Shown here piece after piece: positions 49,049 to 57,920 of a DNA stretch of 64,000 nt; position 1 is the first letter of the stretch, and every line of letters starts with the position of its first letter. A program made the position numbers and the translations under genes. Below the pieces are notes generated by a model. It was not told the origin of the DNA. It ran no database searches and was given only the letters and a program-made list of their open reading frames with translations. Origin of the DNA: Phycisphaera sp. TMED24 (lineage in GTDB: Bacteria > Planctomycetota > Phycisphaerae > Phycisphaerales > SM1A02); assembly GCA_002168105.2 (NCBI GenBank), contig NHCD02000019.1, positions 56,597-120,596 on the forward strand, given 5' to 3'.

Positions 49049-49671
49049 TTGAAACGCTCGACCAAATCGACTCCACCAATGAAGAAGCCAAACGCCGATT
49101 GGAAGCAGGGGCGGAAGGAGAGCATTGGCTGCGAGCATCCATGCAAACGGCGGGCCGGGGCACGCATGGACGGGCTTGGGATTCACCCGATGGTGCCGGT
49201 CTGTATCTCACCCGCTACGCGCGGCATGAGGAACCGTTGTCGCCTGATGGTTTGACGCCAATGGTGGGCATTGCTTTGGCGGAAGCCATTCGCGCTGCGA
49301 CTGGCGTACCGGTGTGTGTGAAGCCCATCAACGATTTGGTGTGTGATGGTTTCAAACTCGGCGGCATTTTGGTGGAAGGCACCCGAACCCCAAATGGCAT
49401 GGCCACATCCATCATTGGCATTGGTTTGAACGTCGGGTCGGGTCCGCGCCGAGTGCGGGCCGATGGATGGCCGTCGGCTTCGTTGCAAGATGTGCTGCCG
49501 GCCGGTCAGCCCATTCCTGAGGTTTCCGAACTGGCCCGCCTGGTGGCATCACGCGTCGAGGATCGCTTGGCGGATCTGCATCGCGGTGGCCCGACCGAAC
49601 TTCATGCCGCGTGGTCGAGGGTGGTGCTCGATGGCGCACCTTGGCCCCAAAAAGAACCCGGCGGCCGCTGA
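49018..49671 (+). CDS. birA: Biotin--[acetyl-CoA-carboxylase] ligase (catalytic domain, no HTH)
   Basis: IDSTNEEAKRRLE, QTAGRGTHGRAWDSPDGAGLYLT, KPINDLVCDGFKLGGILVE, IIGIGLNVG; 31-bp overlap with preceding gene. Confidence 0.88.
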   Translation: MEAFAGHLVLIETLDQIDSTNEEAKRRLEAGAEGEHWLRASMQTAGRGTHGRAWDSPDGAGLYLTRYARHEEPLSPDGLTPMVGIALAEAIRAATGVPVCVKPINDLVCDGFKLGGILVEGTRTPNGMATSIIGIGLNVGSGPRRVRADGWPSASLQDVLPAGQPIPEVSELARLVASRVEDRLADLHRGGPTELHAAWSRVVLDGAPWPQKEPGGR

Positions 49672-49684
49672 GCGACCGCCGGGG
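49646..49684 (-). terminator. Minus-strand intrinsic terminator-like hairpin
   Basis: Minus strand CCCGGCGGTCGCT-c-AGCGGCCGCCGGG followed by TTCTTTTTGG; overlaps the birA 3' end on the plus strand. Confidence 0.6.
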
Positions 49685-49723
49685 AAAGGTAATGAGAAAT
49701 AAGGAAGTGTCCGGACGTGCCGG

Positions 49724-49792
49724 TCACCCATCCCGTCGGCAGGTGATCGCTCTGCGGGGGGCACGGTTCCGGTGTGGGGTTTGATTGTTCAT
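49724..49792 (-). CDS. Candidate 22-aa Arg-rich small ORF with perfect 13-nt Shine-Dalgarno match
   Basis: AAGGAGGTGATCC (49808-49796, minus) then AGC ATG; MNNQTPHRNRAPRRAITCRRDG*; terminator-like hairpin ~40 nt downstream. Confidence 0.3.
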   Translation of the reverse strand: MNNQTPHRNRAPRRAITCRRDG

Positions 49793-50048
49793 GCTGGATC
49801 ACCTCCTTGAAGAAGAATTATGGCCAGCCGTCGCAGCCCCAAGCCGCCGCCGGCCGAAATTTTCCCTTCAGCGTCCCGAAGGGCACATCGCCCGATCTCT
49901 CCAAAGAAGGTATCGGTCGTCAAGGATTTCCTCGTTTGTCGCCGTCGGGTTCTCCGCCGGTTGCAAACGAAATCTTCCTTGATGGTTCTTACTTCGGAGA
50001 TTCTAGGCGTGCAGCATGAGACCAACGAAAAAGTGGCCCTTTGAACGA

Positions 50049-52619
50049 TTAATCCTCTTCTTCGGACTCCCAGTCTTCTCCGTCGAGGTCTTCTTCGCCT
50101 TCGCCGTGGTATTCCGCCAGCATGCTTGACCGGTCTTTGGCTTGCATGAGCTTCTTCATGTCTTCCCAAGCGGGCGCGTCGAGCAAGACAGTGCTGGCCA
50201 CACCAGGACCCATGGCTTCCCCAACGATGCCAGCTTGTCGCATTTGTTCCACCATGCGGCTGGCTCGAGTATCACCCATGCCAAAGCGCGTCTTAAGCAG
50301 GGTGATCGATCCTCTTTTACGTTCGATCAGCAACCGAACCGCTTTGTCGAATTCCGGGTCTTCCAAAGCCTTTTTCAAAACGTCATATGGGTCGGCTTCG
50401 TCGCTTCCATCAATTTCATCAATTTCATCAAGCCGAACCAGATCGCGCTCGAATTGCGGCTTTGCGACATCTTCAAGGAAGCCTGCAGTGTGGACGATTT
50501 CTTCGGTGGAGACAAAGGCCCCTTGGCCGCGGACAAGCTTCGGGCCGTCCTTGATCAACATGTCACCATTGCCCAGCAACACTTCAGCGCCACTGACATC
50601 AAGCATGATGCGGCTGTCAAGAGCAGAGTTCACCCGGCAAGCAACCCGGAACGGCACATTGGACTTGATCAATCCGGTCACCACATTGCGCTCTGGTCGT
50701 TGTGTGGCCAAGATCAAATGGATGCCGACGGCCCGCGCCTTCTGAGCAATTTTGACAATCGGGACCTCGACGTCCTTCCCTTCCTCAAGGATCAAGTCTG
50801 CAAGTTCGTCAACCACAATCACAATAAAAGGCAACTTCTTCGGCGTGAGCTTCATCTCGCGCTCATCCGTAATCCCCATTTTTTTACACAGTTTCTCGGG
50901 GTCCTCGCCGAGTTTGTTGTATTCGGCGAGGTTACGCACCTTGGCATTTTTTAACAGGCGGTACCGGCTTTCCATTTGCTGAACCGCCCAATCCAATACA
51001 CGTTTCGCCCTGTTGGTTTCGGTGACCACTTTGTACGCCAAGTGCGGGATGGCTTTATACGTGTCGAACTCAACCTGCTTCGGATCCACCAGCACGAGTT
51101 TCACATCATCTGGTCGTTTGGTGAACAGCCAACTCATCAAGATGGTGTTGATGCATACCGATTTGCCGGAACCTGTGGTTCCCGCAATCAACATGTGCGG
51201 CATCTTGGTGAGGTCGTAGACCATTGGTTCCCCAGACGCATTTTTTCCGAGGTACATGGGCAAGGCCATATTGGCCCCTCGCCCTGATTCCAAGATTTCC
51301 CGAATCCGTACGAGTTCTGGGGTCGGGTTTGGCACTTCAATACCGATTCGACCCTGGCCGATGTTTGGGTCAATCCGCAAGCTTGGCACATCCATAGCGC
51401 GCGCCAAGTCTTCGCTCAAGCCGCGGATGGATCCAACCTTGGTGCCCCTGGCCAATTTGACCGCAAACAAGGTGATGGTCGGGCCAGCATCGATGTCTTG
51501 AATCTCTCCATCAATCCCGAATTCACTGAAGGCTTCTAGGAGTTGTTCGGCTTGATCCGAGATGGTCAAGCTGCGATGGGCTTCGTCGACAGGTTCGCTT
51601 TCTTCCAGAAGATCCATCTGGGGAAACTTCCACTTGCCGTCGTATTGCACCTGCGGAGGCAGTGAGGCATTTTCATTTCGTTCGCTCAGTCGCTCGCGGA
51701 TTTTTTCCAGAGCTGCCGATTTTGCCGCGGCGAGCGATTCATCTTCATCCTCTTCGTTTTCCTCTTCCTCTTCCCAATCCTCGTCCTCTTCCTCCCAATC
51801 TTCTTCGTCTGCGTCCGTCAGCTCGTACTCGTCTTCGTCCTCTTCCTCATCTTCTTCCCAGTCTTCCTCTTCGGCGTCCTCAGGCTCAAGCACTGCCACG
51901 GTGGCCGTCGGCTTGGCTTTCTTTGACTTGCGTCCACCGGCTCGAGCCCCACCAGCCGTCGCCGGTTCGGGCTGCACCAGGTTGATCACCACCGTGATGG
52001 ACTCTCGGCAGTACTGCAGGAGTTTGGCAAAGGGGAGTCGAGCCAAGATGGGAGAGAGCATGCGGTCGGCCGCACACCACAAACCGATGGTCAATCCCGT
52101 GCCGCAGATGATCGGGGTGCCCAGCCAGCCGAAGCGCGGGCCCAGTTCTCCCACAATCCACGCGCCCACGGCGCCGCCGTTCCCGTCCGGCAGAATCCCG
52201 AACCCACTCGCGAATTCAGCCCACAGTGCGGCCAAGGCCAAGGTGCTCATGACGACGCCACCGGCCCGAACCCAAAGGTGGTCGGTTTGGTGTCCTCTGA
52301 TGGATTGGATCAACAGCATGATGGCGCCAATCACCGCCAACCACACGCCCGTGCCGAAGGTGCCGAACAGCCGAGCGGCCAACAGCGCCCCCAGGCTGCC
52401 CATGGCATTTTGGATGTTTTCACCCTCATTGGCAGGGGCCACGAATTCTGAAGGGGCATCGGCCGCGTCATAGGTCAGCAAGGCCAACGCACAGAAGATG
52501 GCTGCAAACAAGAGCCCAGGTCCGAACAGCGGCATCAGCGCGGTTTTGAGCTGGTTGAATCGATCGATAGTGAACAACGACTCGCCTTTTTTGGACGAGG
52601 ACTTCTTTTTTCGTGGCAT
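50049..52619 (-). CDS. ftsK: DNA translocase FtsK/SpoIIIE
   Basis: PHMLIAGTTGSGKSVCINTILMSWL, LVLVDPKQVEF, IVVDELADLI, HLILATQRPERNVVTGLIKSN; C-terminal gamma domain GSITLLKTRFGMGDTRASRMVEQM; TM N-terminus; long acidic linker. Confidence 0.97.
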   Translation of the reverse strand: MPRKKKSSSKKGESLFTIDRFNQLKTALMPLFGPGLLFAAIFCALALLTYDAADAPSEFVAPANEGENIQNAMGSLGALLAARLFGTFGTGVWLAVIGAIMLLIQSIRGHQTDHLWVRAGGVVMSTLALAALWAEFASGFGILPDGNGGAVGAWIVGELGPRFGWLGTPIICGTGLTIGLWCAADRMLSPILARLPFAKLLQYCRESITVVINLVQPEPATAGGARAGGRKSKKAKPTATVAVLEPEDAEEEDWEEDEEEDEDEYELTDADEEDWEEEDEDWEEEEENEEDEDESLAAAKSAALEKIRERLSERNENASLPPQVQYDGKWKFPQMDLLEESEPVDEAHRSLTISDQAEQLLEAFSEFGIDGEIQDIDAGPTITLFAVKLARGTKVGSIRGLSEDLARAMDVPSLRIDPNIGQGRIGIEVPNPTPELVRIREILESGRGANMALPMYLGKNASGEPMVYDLTKMPHMLIAGTTGSGKSVCINTILMSWLFTKRPDDVKLVLVDPKQVEFDTYKAIPHLAYKVVTETNRAKRVLDWAVQQMESRYRLLKNAKVRNLAEYNKLGEDPEKLCKKMGITDEREMKLTPKKLPFIVIVVDELADLILEEGKDVEVPIVKIAQKARAVGIHLILATQRPERNVVTGLIKSNVPFRVACRVNSALDSRIMLDVSGAEVLLGNGDMLIKDGPKLVRGQGAFVSTEEIVHTAGFLEDVAKPQFERDLVRLDEIDEIDGSDEADPYDVLKKALEDPEFDKAVRLLIERKRGSITLLKTRFGMGDTRASRMVEQMRQAGIVGEAMGPGVASTVLLDAPAWEDMKKLMQAKDRSSMLAEYHGEGEEDLDGEDWESEEED

Positions 52620-52734
52620 GACATCCATATCGGCCGAGCTGGCTGTTTTGGCCCTGAGATTGAAGCTTTGGCAAGAACTTTTTACCTTTGGGGTCCAGTC
52701 CGCACGGTCGTACGGGCTGGGGTAGGCTTCCGCT

Positions 52735-53502
52735 ATGCCTGAGGCAGAATCACCCCCTCTTATGGATCTCCCAGAACGTTACCGGACTTTGCACGATCGA
52801 ATTGAAGCTGCTGCGGCCAAAGACGGCCGCGCGGGCAGCGATGTCCGATTGGTGGCGGTGACCAAGTTTGCCACCGACGACCAAATCCGGGAACTGCTGG
52901 ACCTGGGACACCGCGATTTGGGCGAAAACCGACTGCAAGTCATGGAGGCCCATGCCGAAACGGTGGCCGACTGGCAAGAGCGTCACGCTTTGATTGGTGC
53001 CGGCGAGGAAACTGTCCGCTGGCACTTCATTGGCGGTTTGCAACGCAACAAGATCAAGTCGGTGTGCCGATCGTGCCGGTTGATTCATTCGGTCGACAAC
53101 CTCCGCTTGGCCGAGGAGATCGACAAGGCTTCGGCCAACTTGGGTCGTTCCGAGCCTATGGAAGTGTTGATTCAGGTCAACATTGCGGGCGAAAAGCAAA
53201 AGGGTGGGTGCCCTCCGGGGGCCGAGGGCCCATTGATTGAAGTCATCACCGACGAGTACCCCGATATTCGGATCCGGGGCCTGATGTGCATGGCGCCGCT
53301 TTCGGACAATCCAGAAGACGCTCGTCCTGTGTTTGAACAGGCCCGCGAAATGTTCGAAACCATCCGACGGCTGGGTACAGGTGGCCCATCTTTTGACATT
53401 CTGTCTATGGGTATGACCAACGACTTTGAAGTCGCCGTCGAATGTGGCTCCAACTTGATTCGTGTGGGCAGCGCGCTCTTTCCACCCCCAACCGACGCAT
53501 GA
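52735..53502 (+). CDS. yggS: YggS/PROSC-family PLP homeostasis protein
   Basis: VRLVAVTKFATDDQIRELLDLGHRDLGENRLQ, WHFIGGLQRNKIKSV, LMCMAPL, LSMGMTNDFEVAVECGSNLIRVGSALF. Confidence 0.93.
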   Translation: MPEAESPPLMDLPERYRTLHDRIEAAAAKDGRAGSDVRLVAVTKFATDDQIRELLDLGHRDLGENRLQVMEAHAETVADWQERHALIGAGEETVRWHFIGGLQRNKIKSVCRSCRLIHSVDNLRLAEEIDKASANLGRSEPMEVLIQVNIAGEKQKGGCPPGAEGPLIEVITDEYPDIRIRGLMCMAPLSDNPEDARPVFEQAREMFETIRRLGTGGPSFDILSMGMTNDFEVAVECGSNLIRVGSALFPPPTDA

Positions 53503-54413
53503 GCCGCATCGACCAGATGTTCAGTGAGCGAGGCCCGACCGCTTCGTTCGAATTCTTTCCGCCCAAAGATGGGGAAGCTTGGGACGCGTTGTTCGCGGGG
53601 ATTAGCGCGTTCGAGCAGTTGCAACCGTCTTTTGTCTCGGTGACCTATGGCGCGGGCGGAAGCACGCGGGCGCGTACCCACGACTTGGTGGTGCGGCTGC
53701 GAAGCGAGACGTCTTTGTTGCCCATGCCTCACTTGACCGGCCGTGGGCATACCAAGGCCGAAATTGAATCCATCTTGGAGCGTTTCGCTGAGAGCGGTGT
53801 CGACAATATTTTGGCCCTCCGTGGCGATCCCCCCAAAGATGGCGACCTCGGACCTGGTGATTTCCCCCATGCCATCGATTTGGTTCGATTCATTCAATCT
53901 TTTAACGAGTCGGGGGGCCATCCCAACGGGGGCTTTGCCATTGGCATTGCCGGATATCCCGAAGGGCACCACGAAACCCCCAACCTTCTGACCGAAATGG
54001 ATCACTTCCGGGCCAAGGTGGATGCGGGGGCCGATTTTGCCATCTCGCAATTGTTCTTTGACAACCGACGGTTCTTGGATTGGCGGGACCGTTGCTCCAT
54101 GGCGGGCATTCAGATTCCACTGGTGGCGGGGCTGATGCCAATCACCAGTGCCGGTGGTATGCGACGTATGGCGGAGTTGGCGGCCGGCACGTTGATCCCG
54201 GCCCGACTGCTTCGGGGCGTCTTGGACCGTGAAGCCGATCCAGAAATGGTGGAAGCCTTTGGGGTGCTCTGGGCCACCGAACAATCACGCGACTTGTTGG
54301 ACCATGGTGTTGCCGGTTTGCATTACTACACCCTGAATCGTTCTCGAGCCGCTCGGCGGGTCTACGAGACCTTGGGCATCCGGGACAGCCGTTCTTTCCT
54401 CTCGGGTTCGTGA
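53499..54413 (+). CDS. metF: Methylenetetrahydrofolate reductase
   Basis: ASFEFFPPKDGEAWDALF, FVSVTYGAGGSTRART, LALRGDPPKDG, AGADFAISQLFFDNRRFLDW; ATGA overlap with yggS. Confidence 0.95.
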   Translation: MSRIDQMFSERGPTASFEFFPPKDGEAWDALFAGISAFEQLQPSFVSVTYGAGGSTRARTHDLVVRLRSETSLLPMPHLTGRGHTKAEIESILERFAESGVDNILALRGDPPKDGDLGPGDFPHAIDLVRFIQSFNESGGHPNGGFAIGIAGYPEGHHETPNLLTEMDHFRAKVDAGADFAISQLFFDNRRFLDWRDRCSMAGIQIPLVAGLMPITSAGGMRRMAELAAGTLIPARLLRGVLDREADPEMVEAFGVLWATEQSRDLLDHGVAGLHYYTLNRSRAARRVYETLGIRDSRSFLSGS

Positions 54414-54610
54414 ATGGCTTCGGCCCCGGTATGCTGCGTCTTATGTTCTCATCTGCTGCTGTTGCCGCCTTTCTTGCCCAAGCGGGTCCGCCGGAGGCGG
54501 TGGTCTCGGGCACGCCTTCGCCATTGCTCGCTTTTCTTCTGATGGCGATCCTTGGTGCGGCCGTGGTCTTGATCAACCTTTGGTCCAGCAAGCGGAGCCA
54601 CCGGGAGTGA
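54410..54610 (+). CDS. Small membrane protein, hypothetical (66 aa)
   Basis: GTG start in 4-bp overlap with metF stop; MNGFGPGMLRLMFSSAAVAAFLAQAG...LLAFLLMAILGAAVVLINLWSSKRSHRE. Confidence 0.55.
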   Translation: MNGFGPGMLRLMFSSAAVAAFLAQAGPPEAVVSGTPSPLLAFLLMAILGAAVVLINLWSSKRSHRE

Positions 54611-54915
54611 GCTCGCTCGGTCGATCGCTGTTGGCGGTCAACTTGGTGTTGCTGTCGGCGTTGTTCATCTTCCAATTGGAATCACCCGCCCGTGGTGGTG
54701 CCGTGGACCCACGACCTCGTGGTTCCTATTTGATGGTGACCAGCACCATGGAAGCCGGAAACTCCGAAGTTCTCTACTTGATCGATGACGCGAATCGCGA
54801 AATGGTTGCGTTGCGCTGGGATCAAGTCAGCCAAGCGTTTATCGGTTTGGGATACCGGGACATTGACCGAGACACCAAACAGTTGGCGCCCAAGGCTTCG
54901 GAGGTGGGGCGATGA
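54607..54915 (+). CDS. Membrane-anchored hypothetical protein
   Basis: GTG start in 4-bp overlap; SLGRSLLAVNLVLLSALFIFQLE anchor then SYLMVTSTMEAGNSEVLYLIDDANREMVALRWD. Confidence 0.6.
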   Translation: MSSLGRSLLAVNLVLLSALFIFQLESPARGGAVDPRPRGSYLMVTSTMEAGNSEVLYLIDDANREMVALRWDQVSQAFIGLGYRDIDRDTKQLAPKASEVGR

Positions 54916-55229
54916 AGCACGAGTGGCCTCTGTTGGCTTCGAGTTTGGTCTTGGTGGGCCTGTTGGTAGCGGGACCACTGTCCGCGGGGCCAACTCCCAG
55001 TTCTTTGGCCGCCGCCGCCTTGGCCGGTGACAGCGTTGTGCATGACGATTTCAGCGTCACGACGTACCGCCCCGGCACCTCCGCCGGTGAGACGTTCGTG
55101 GTGGTTTTGGACCACCGCACCGAAACCATTCATGCGTACCGGGTGCGTCCGGGTGCTCGTCCCGAGCTTGAGCGCTTGAGTGTGGATCGGTTGTCCGAGG
55201 TCTTTGCCCGAGCGGCTGGCGACCGTTGA
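54912..55229 (+). CDS. Membrane-anchored hypothetical protein, probable paralogue of the preceding gene
   Basis: ATGA overlap; signal/anchor LLASSLVLVGLLVAG then DFSVTTYRPGTSAGETFVVVLDHRTETIHAYRV. Confidence 0.6.
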   Translation: MKHEWPLLASSLVLVGLLVAGPLSAGPTPSSLAAAALAGDSVVHDDFSVTTYRPGTSAGETFVVVLDHRTETIHAYRVRPGARPELERLSVDRLSEVFARAAGDR

Positions 55230-55274
55230 TTGTGCTTCGTTCGGAGTAGAGAGCGTTCGATTCAAGGGGTGTTG

Positions 55275-57179
55275 ATGCAACCGCAGGATGAATGGCTGCT
55301 GACCGATGGACTTGGTGGATTCGCCATGGGTACTCGTGATGGCGTGCCGCGCCGCCGGTACCACGGTTTGTGCATCGCCAGTATGGCGCCACCCTTGCGG
55401 CGCCGAACCATTCTCCGTGCCGCGATGGCCGAAGTGGTGGAGCCTGGCGACAAAACACCACTGTGGCAAGCCACTTTTGCCCCGCATGGTGTCTTGTCGC
55501 CGCCAATGCATGTGCCCAACCACACGACACACGAACCAAACTGCGTTCGTACCGAGTGGACCTCAAGCACGGTTGAGTTGGTTCGCACCCTCACCATGAA
55601 CCGAGGTACGCCTGGTGTGGTGCTGCGGTGGCGGGGCTTTGTTCCTCCGAATGCCATTCTTCGGGTGCATCTGCTCGCGCCACTGGTTGATTTCCATGCC
55701 TTTGATCGCGGACAGGAATCGCCCTCGATCGAAATGATCTCGAACGGTGTCTTGCTGCAGCGTGGTGAAGTCCGGGCTGGATTTGAAATCAGTGGTGGCT
55801 CCTTTGTTGCCGCCCCAGACCATTGGCATGGTTTGCGGTTCGCGGAGGAGCACACGCGTGGATACGACGCGGAAGAAACATGTTTCACGCCGGGTCATGT
55901 CGATGCCGTCGCTGACGATCAAGGTCGGGTCGACGTCACCATCAACGTGCGGCCCCGAGTGCCGCAGTACTCCGTGCCCCCGGTTACCGATTCTGACATT
56001 CCGTTGGCGCAGGCCGCCGCCGATTTTTTGGTGGCGCGCGGCCATCCGCAAGGACCGTCGGTGATCGCGGGATGGCCTTGGTTTGCCGATTGGGGTCGTG
56101 ACACATTGCTGTCGATTCCAGGTCTGTTGTTGGTCGATGGCCGAACGGATGAAGCCGAAGCCATGCTGGAGACTTGGGGTGCCACCATTTCGGATGGTCG
56201 GATTCCCAATCGATTCCTCGATGAAGACGAGGGGCGCGATCTTGGTTCAGCCGATGCCGCCCTGTGGTACTTGCATGTTGTTGGTCTCTGGCTCGAAGCA
56301 ACGGACCAGCCCTTTGCCCACGGCCCCATTGCCACCGCTTGCCGATCGATCGTGGAAGCATGGCTTGATGGCGCCTCTCCAGGAACCCAAATCGACAGCG
56401 ATGGGTTGGTGCTGGCTGAAGAACCTGGCCGCGCTCTCACTTGGATGGACGCCGTGGTCGATGGCATTCCCATTACCCCACGGATGGGCAAACCGGTTGA
56501 ACTTTCGGCGTTGTGGTGCCACAGCCTGCGGGTGTTGGCCGAGCGCGCGGCGGATGATGCCGAAGGGGGGCGGTTGCGGCGCATCGCCGAGCGCACCGCC
56601 GCGTCTTTTGGTGCGTTCTACTGCGATCAGACCGGCGGATTGGTTGATCGAGTGCGGTCAACTGAAGAAGGGGGAGGCGTGGACCGTTCGATTCGGCCCA
56701 ACATGGTCATCGCTGCTGCTTTGCGGGCCGCGCCTCTGGATCGAGCGCGTCGCCAGAGGATTGTTGACCTCTGTCGAACGCATTTGCTGACGCCGTACGG
56801 ATTGCGAACCCTCGCCCCCTCCGACCCGGAGTACCAGGCGCGGTACGAAGGGACGATTCCCAATCGGGATCGGGCGTACCACCAAGGCACCGTCTGGCCA
56901 TGGCTTCTTGGGTTCTTGGTTGAGGCACATCTGCGTTCGTCAGAACACGACCCGGCGTCGCGGACGACCGCTCGCACTTGGTTGCAGCCTCTTGCGGGTG
57001 AACTGGATTCGGCGGGATTGGGCCAACTGTCCGAGGTGTATGACGGGGATCTGCCTCACCGTCCCAACGGGTGCCCGGCCCAAGCGTGGAGTGTGTCCGA
57101 GTGGCGCCGCGCGACAGCCATGGTCGAACGAGGCCCCAAGTGGTGGATGTCTTCTCAGGCCGCCGCGACCTTCGGTTGA
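55275..57179 (+). CDS. Glycogen debranching enzyme / amylo-alpha-1,6-glucosidase family
   Basis: EWLLTDGLGGFAMGTRDGVPRRRYHGLCIASM, GWPWFADWGRDTLLSIPGLLL, NRDRAYHQGTVWPWLLGFLVEAHLR. Confidence 0.92.
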   Translation: MQPQDEWLLTDGLGGFAMGTRDGVPRRRYHGLCIASMAPPLRRRTILRAAMAEVVEPGDKTPLWQATFAPHGVLSPPMHVPNHTTHEPNCVRTEWTSSTVELVRTLTMNRGTPGVVLRWRGFVPPNAILRVHLLAPLVDFHAFDRGQESPSIEMISNGVLLQRGEVRAGFEISGGSFVAAPDHWHGLRFAEEHTRGYDAEETCFTPGHVDAVADDQGRVDVTINVRPRVPQYSVPPVTDSDIPLAQAAADFLVARGHPQGPSVIAGWPWFADWGRDTLLSIPGLLLVDGRTDEAEAMLETWGATISDGRIPNRFLDEDEGRDLGSADAALWYLHVVGLWLEATDQPFAHGPIATACRSIVEAWLDGASPGTQIDSDGLVLAEEPGRALTWMDAVVDGIPITPRMGKPVELSALWCHSLRVLAERAADDAEGGRLRRIAERTAASFGAFYCDQTGGLVDRVRSTEEGGGVDRSIRPNMVIAAALRAAPLDRARRQRIVDLCRTHLLTPYGLRTLAPSDPEYQARYEGTIPNRDRAYHQGTVWPWLLGFLVEAHLRSSEHDPASRTTARTWLQPLAGELDSAGLGQLSEVYDGDLPHRPNGCPAQAWSVSEWRRATAMVERGPKWWMSSQAAATFG

Positions 57180-57920
57180 TCACACACCAAATACGTTTTC
57201 CAGCAGCCTGGTGATCCATGGTTTGCTGGAGGCCCTCCGGAGTTCACCTTCTGAATGCTGTGTGACCTCAAGGTCATGCAACTGGGTGGAATACACGGTG
57301 TTCAGTTGGCTGACATCTTCGGCACGGCATCGTCCCCGAACCACAATGGCGCTTCGTTCGCCGTCGACCTCGGTGACCGATCGGGCTTCGAGGATGAGGT
57401 TGCCGTTGGGAAGGACCTGCGCGACCTCCGCCATGACTCGTGCGGTAAAGGAATCTTCTCGCTCGAATTCACCTTCGGTTTCGTGTCGGTTTTGAATGGT
57501 CCCGGCGATGGTGGGCAGCCCTTGAGCTTGGGTGTAGTTCGGGCTGAGTTGTTCGTTGAGCAAAGCGCGGAAGTTGGGCCACTGGTTGATCCCGGCATTC
57601 AGATCGGCTCGTCGCTGCGTGGAGAGTTCCGCCGTGCGTTCGCTGCGACTGTTTTCACGGACCAAAACTTCAATCAGATCATGTTCGTGGAACATTCGTG
57701 GCTTGTGCTCACCTGGGGTATGGGCCACTTGCAGGTGACTGGTGTCCCAAGGATCCAAAGGAGCCGTTGTTTGCGACGGCTTTGGCTTGGCGGCATCAGG
57801 ACGCACTTGCACGCTGGGCAACGCTCCTGGAGTGATGGATGGGGCAGGTGGCACCCGGACCGAGGCCGGTCCCGCGCACGCGGTCAATGAAAGAAGACCA
57901 AGACACACCAGTCGGTTCAT
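57180..57920 (-). CDS. flgH: Flagellar L-ring protein FlgH
   Basis: Lipobox LLSLTACAG; HDLIEVLVRENSRSERTAEL; VAQVLPNGNLILEARSVTEVDGERSAIVVRGRCRAEDVSQLNTVYSTQLHDLEV. Confidence 0.85.
   Translation of the reverse strand: MNRLVCLGLLSLTACAGPASVRVPPAPSITPGALPSVQVRPDAAKPKPSQTTAPLDPWDTSHLQVAHTPGEHKPRMFHEHDLIEVLVRENSRSERTAELSTQRRADLNAGINQWPNFRALLNEQLSPNYTQAQGLPTIAGTIQNRHETEGEFEREDSFTARVMAEVAQVLPNGNLILEARSVTEVDGERSAIVVRGRCRAEDVSQLNTVYSTQLHDLEVTQHSEGELRRASSKPWITRLLENVFGV

Noticed and set aside
49796-49808. Possible 16S rRNA remnant (GGATCACCTCCTT)
   Set aside because: Only the last ~15 nt match; upstream sequence shows no 16S helix 45 or other rRNA similarity. Retained instead as an SD/anti-SD observation.
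49789-50169. 126-aa Arg-rich minus-strand ORF and 74-aa plus-strand ORF 49820-50044
   Set aside because: The first starts inside ftsK out of frame and the second has no homology cue; both may simply be open frames in the structured intergenic region. Not called as genes.
51562-52473. 303-aa plus-strand ORF with long Ser runs (SSSSSFSSSSSQSSSSSSQSSS)
   Set aside because: Complement of the Glu/Asp-rich FtsK linker (GAA/GAG/GAT read backwards as TTC/CTC/TCC shifted); artefact of the acidic repeat.
53172-54284. 370-aa minus-strand ORF
   Set aside because: Antisense to yggS/metF, both with strong family motifs.
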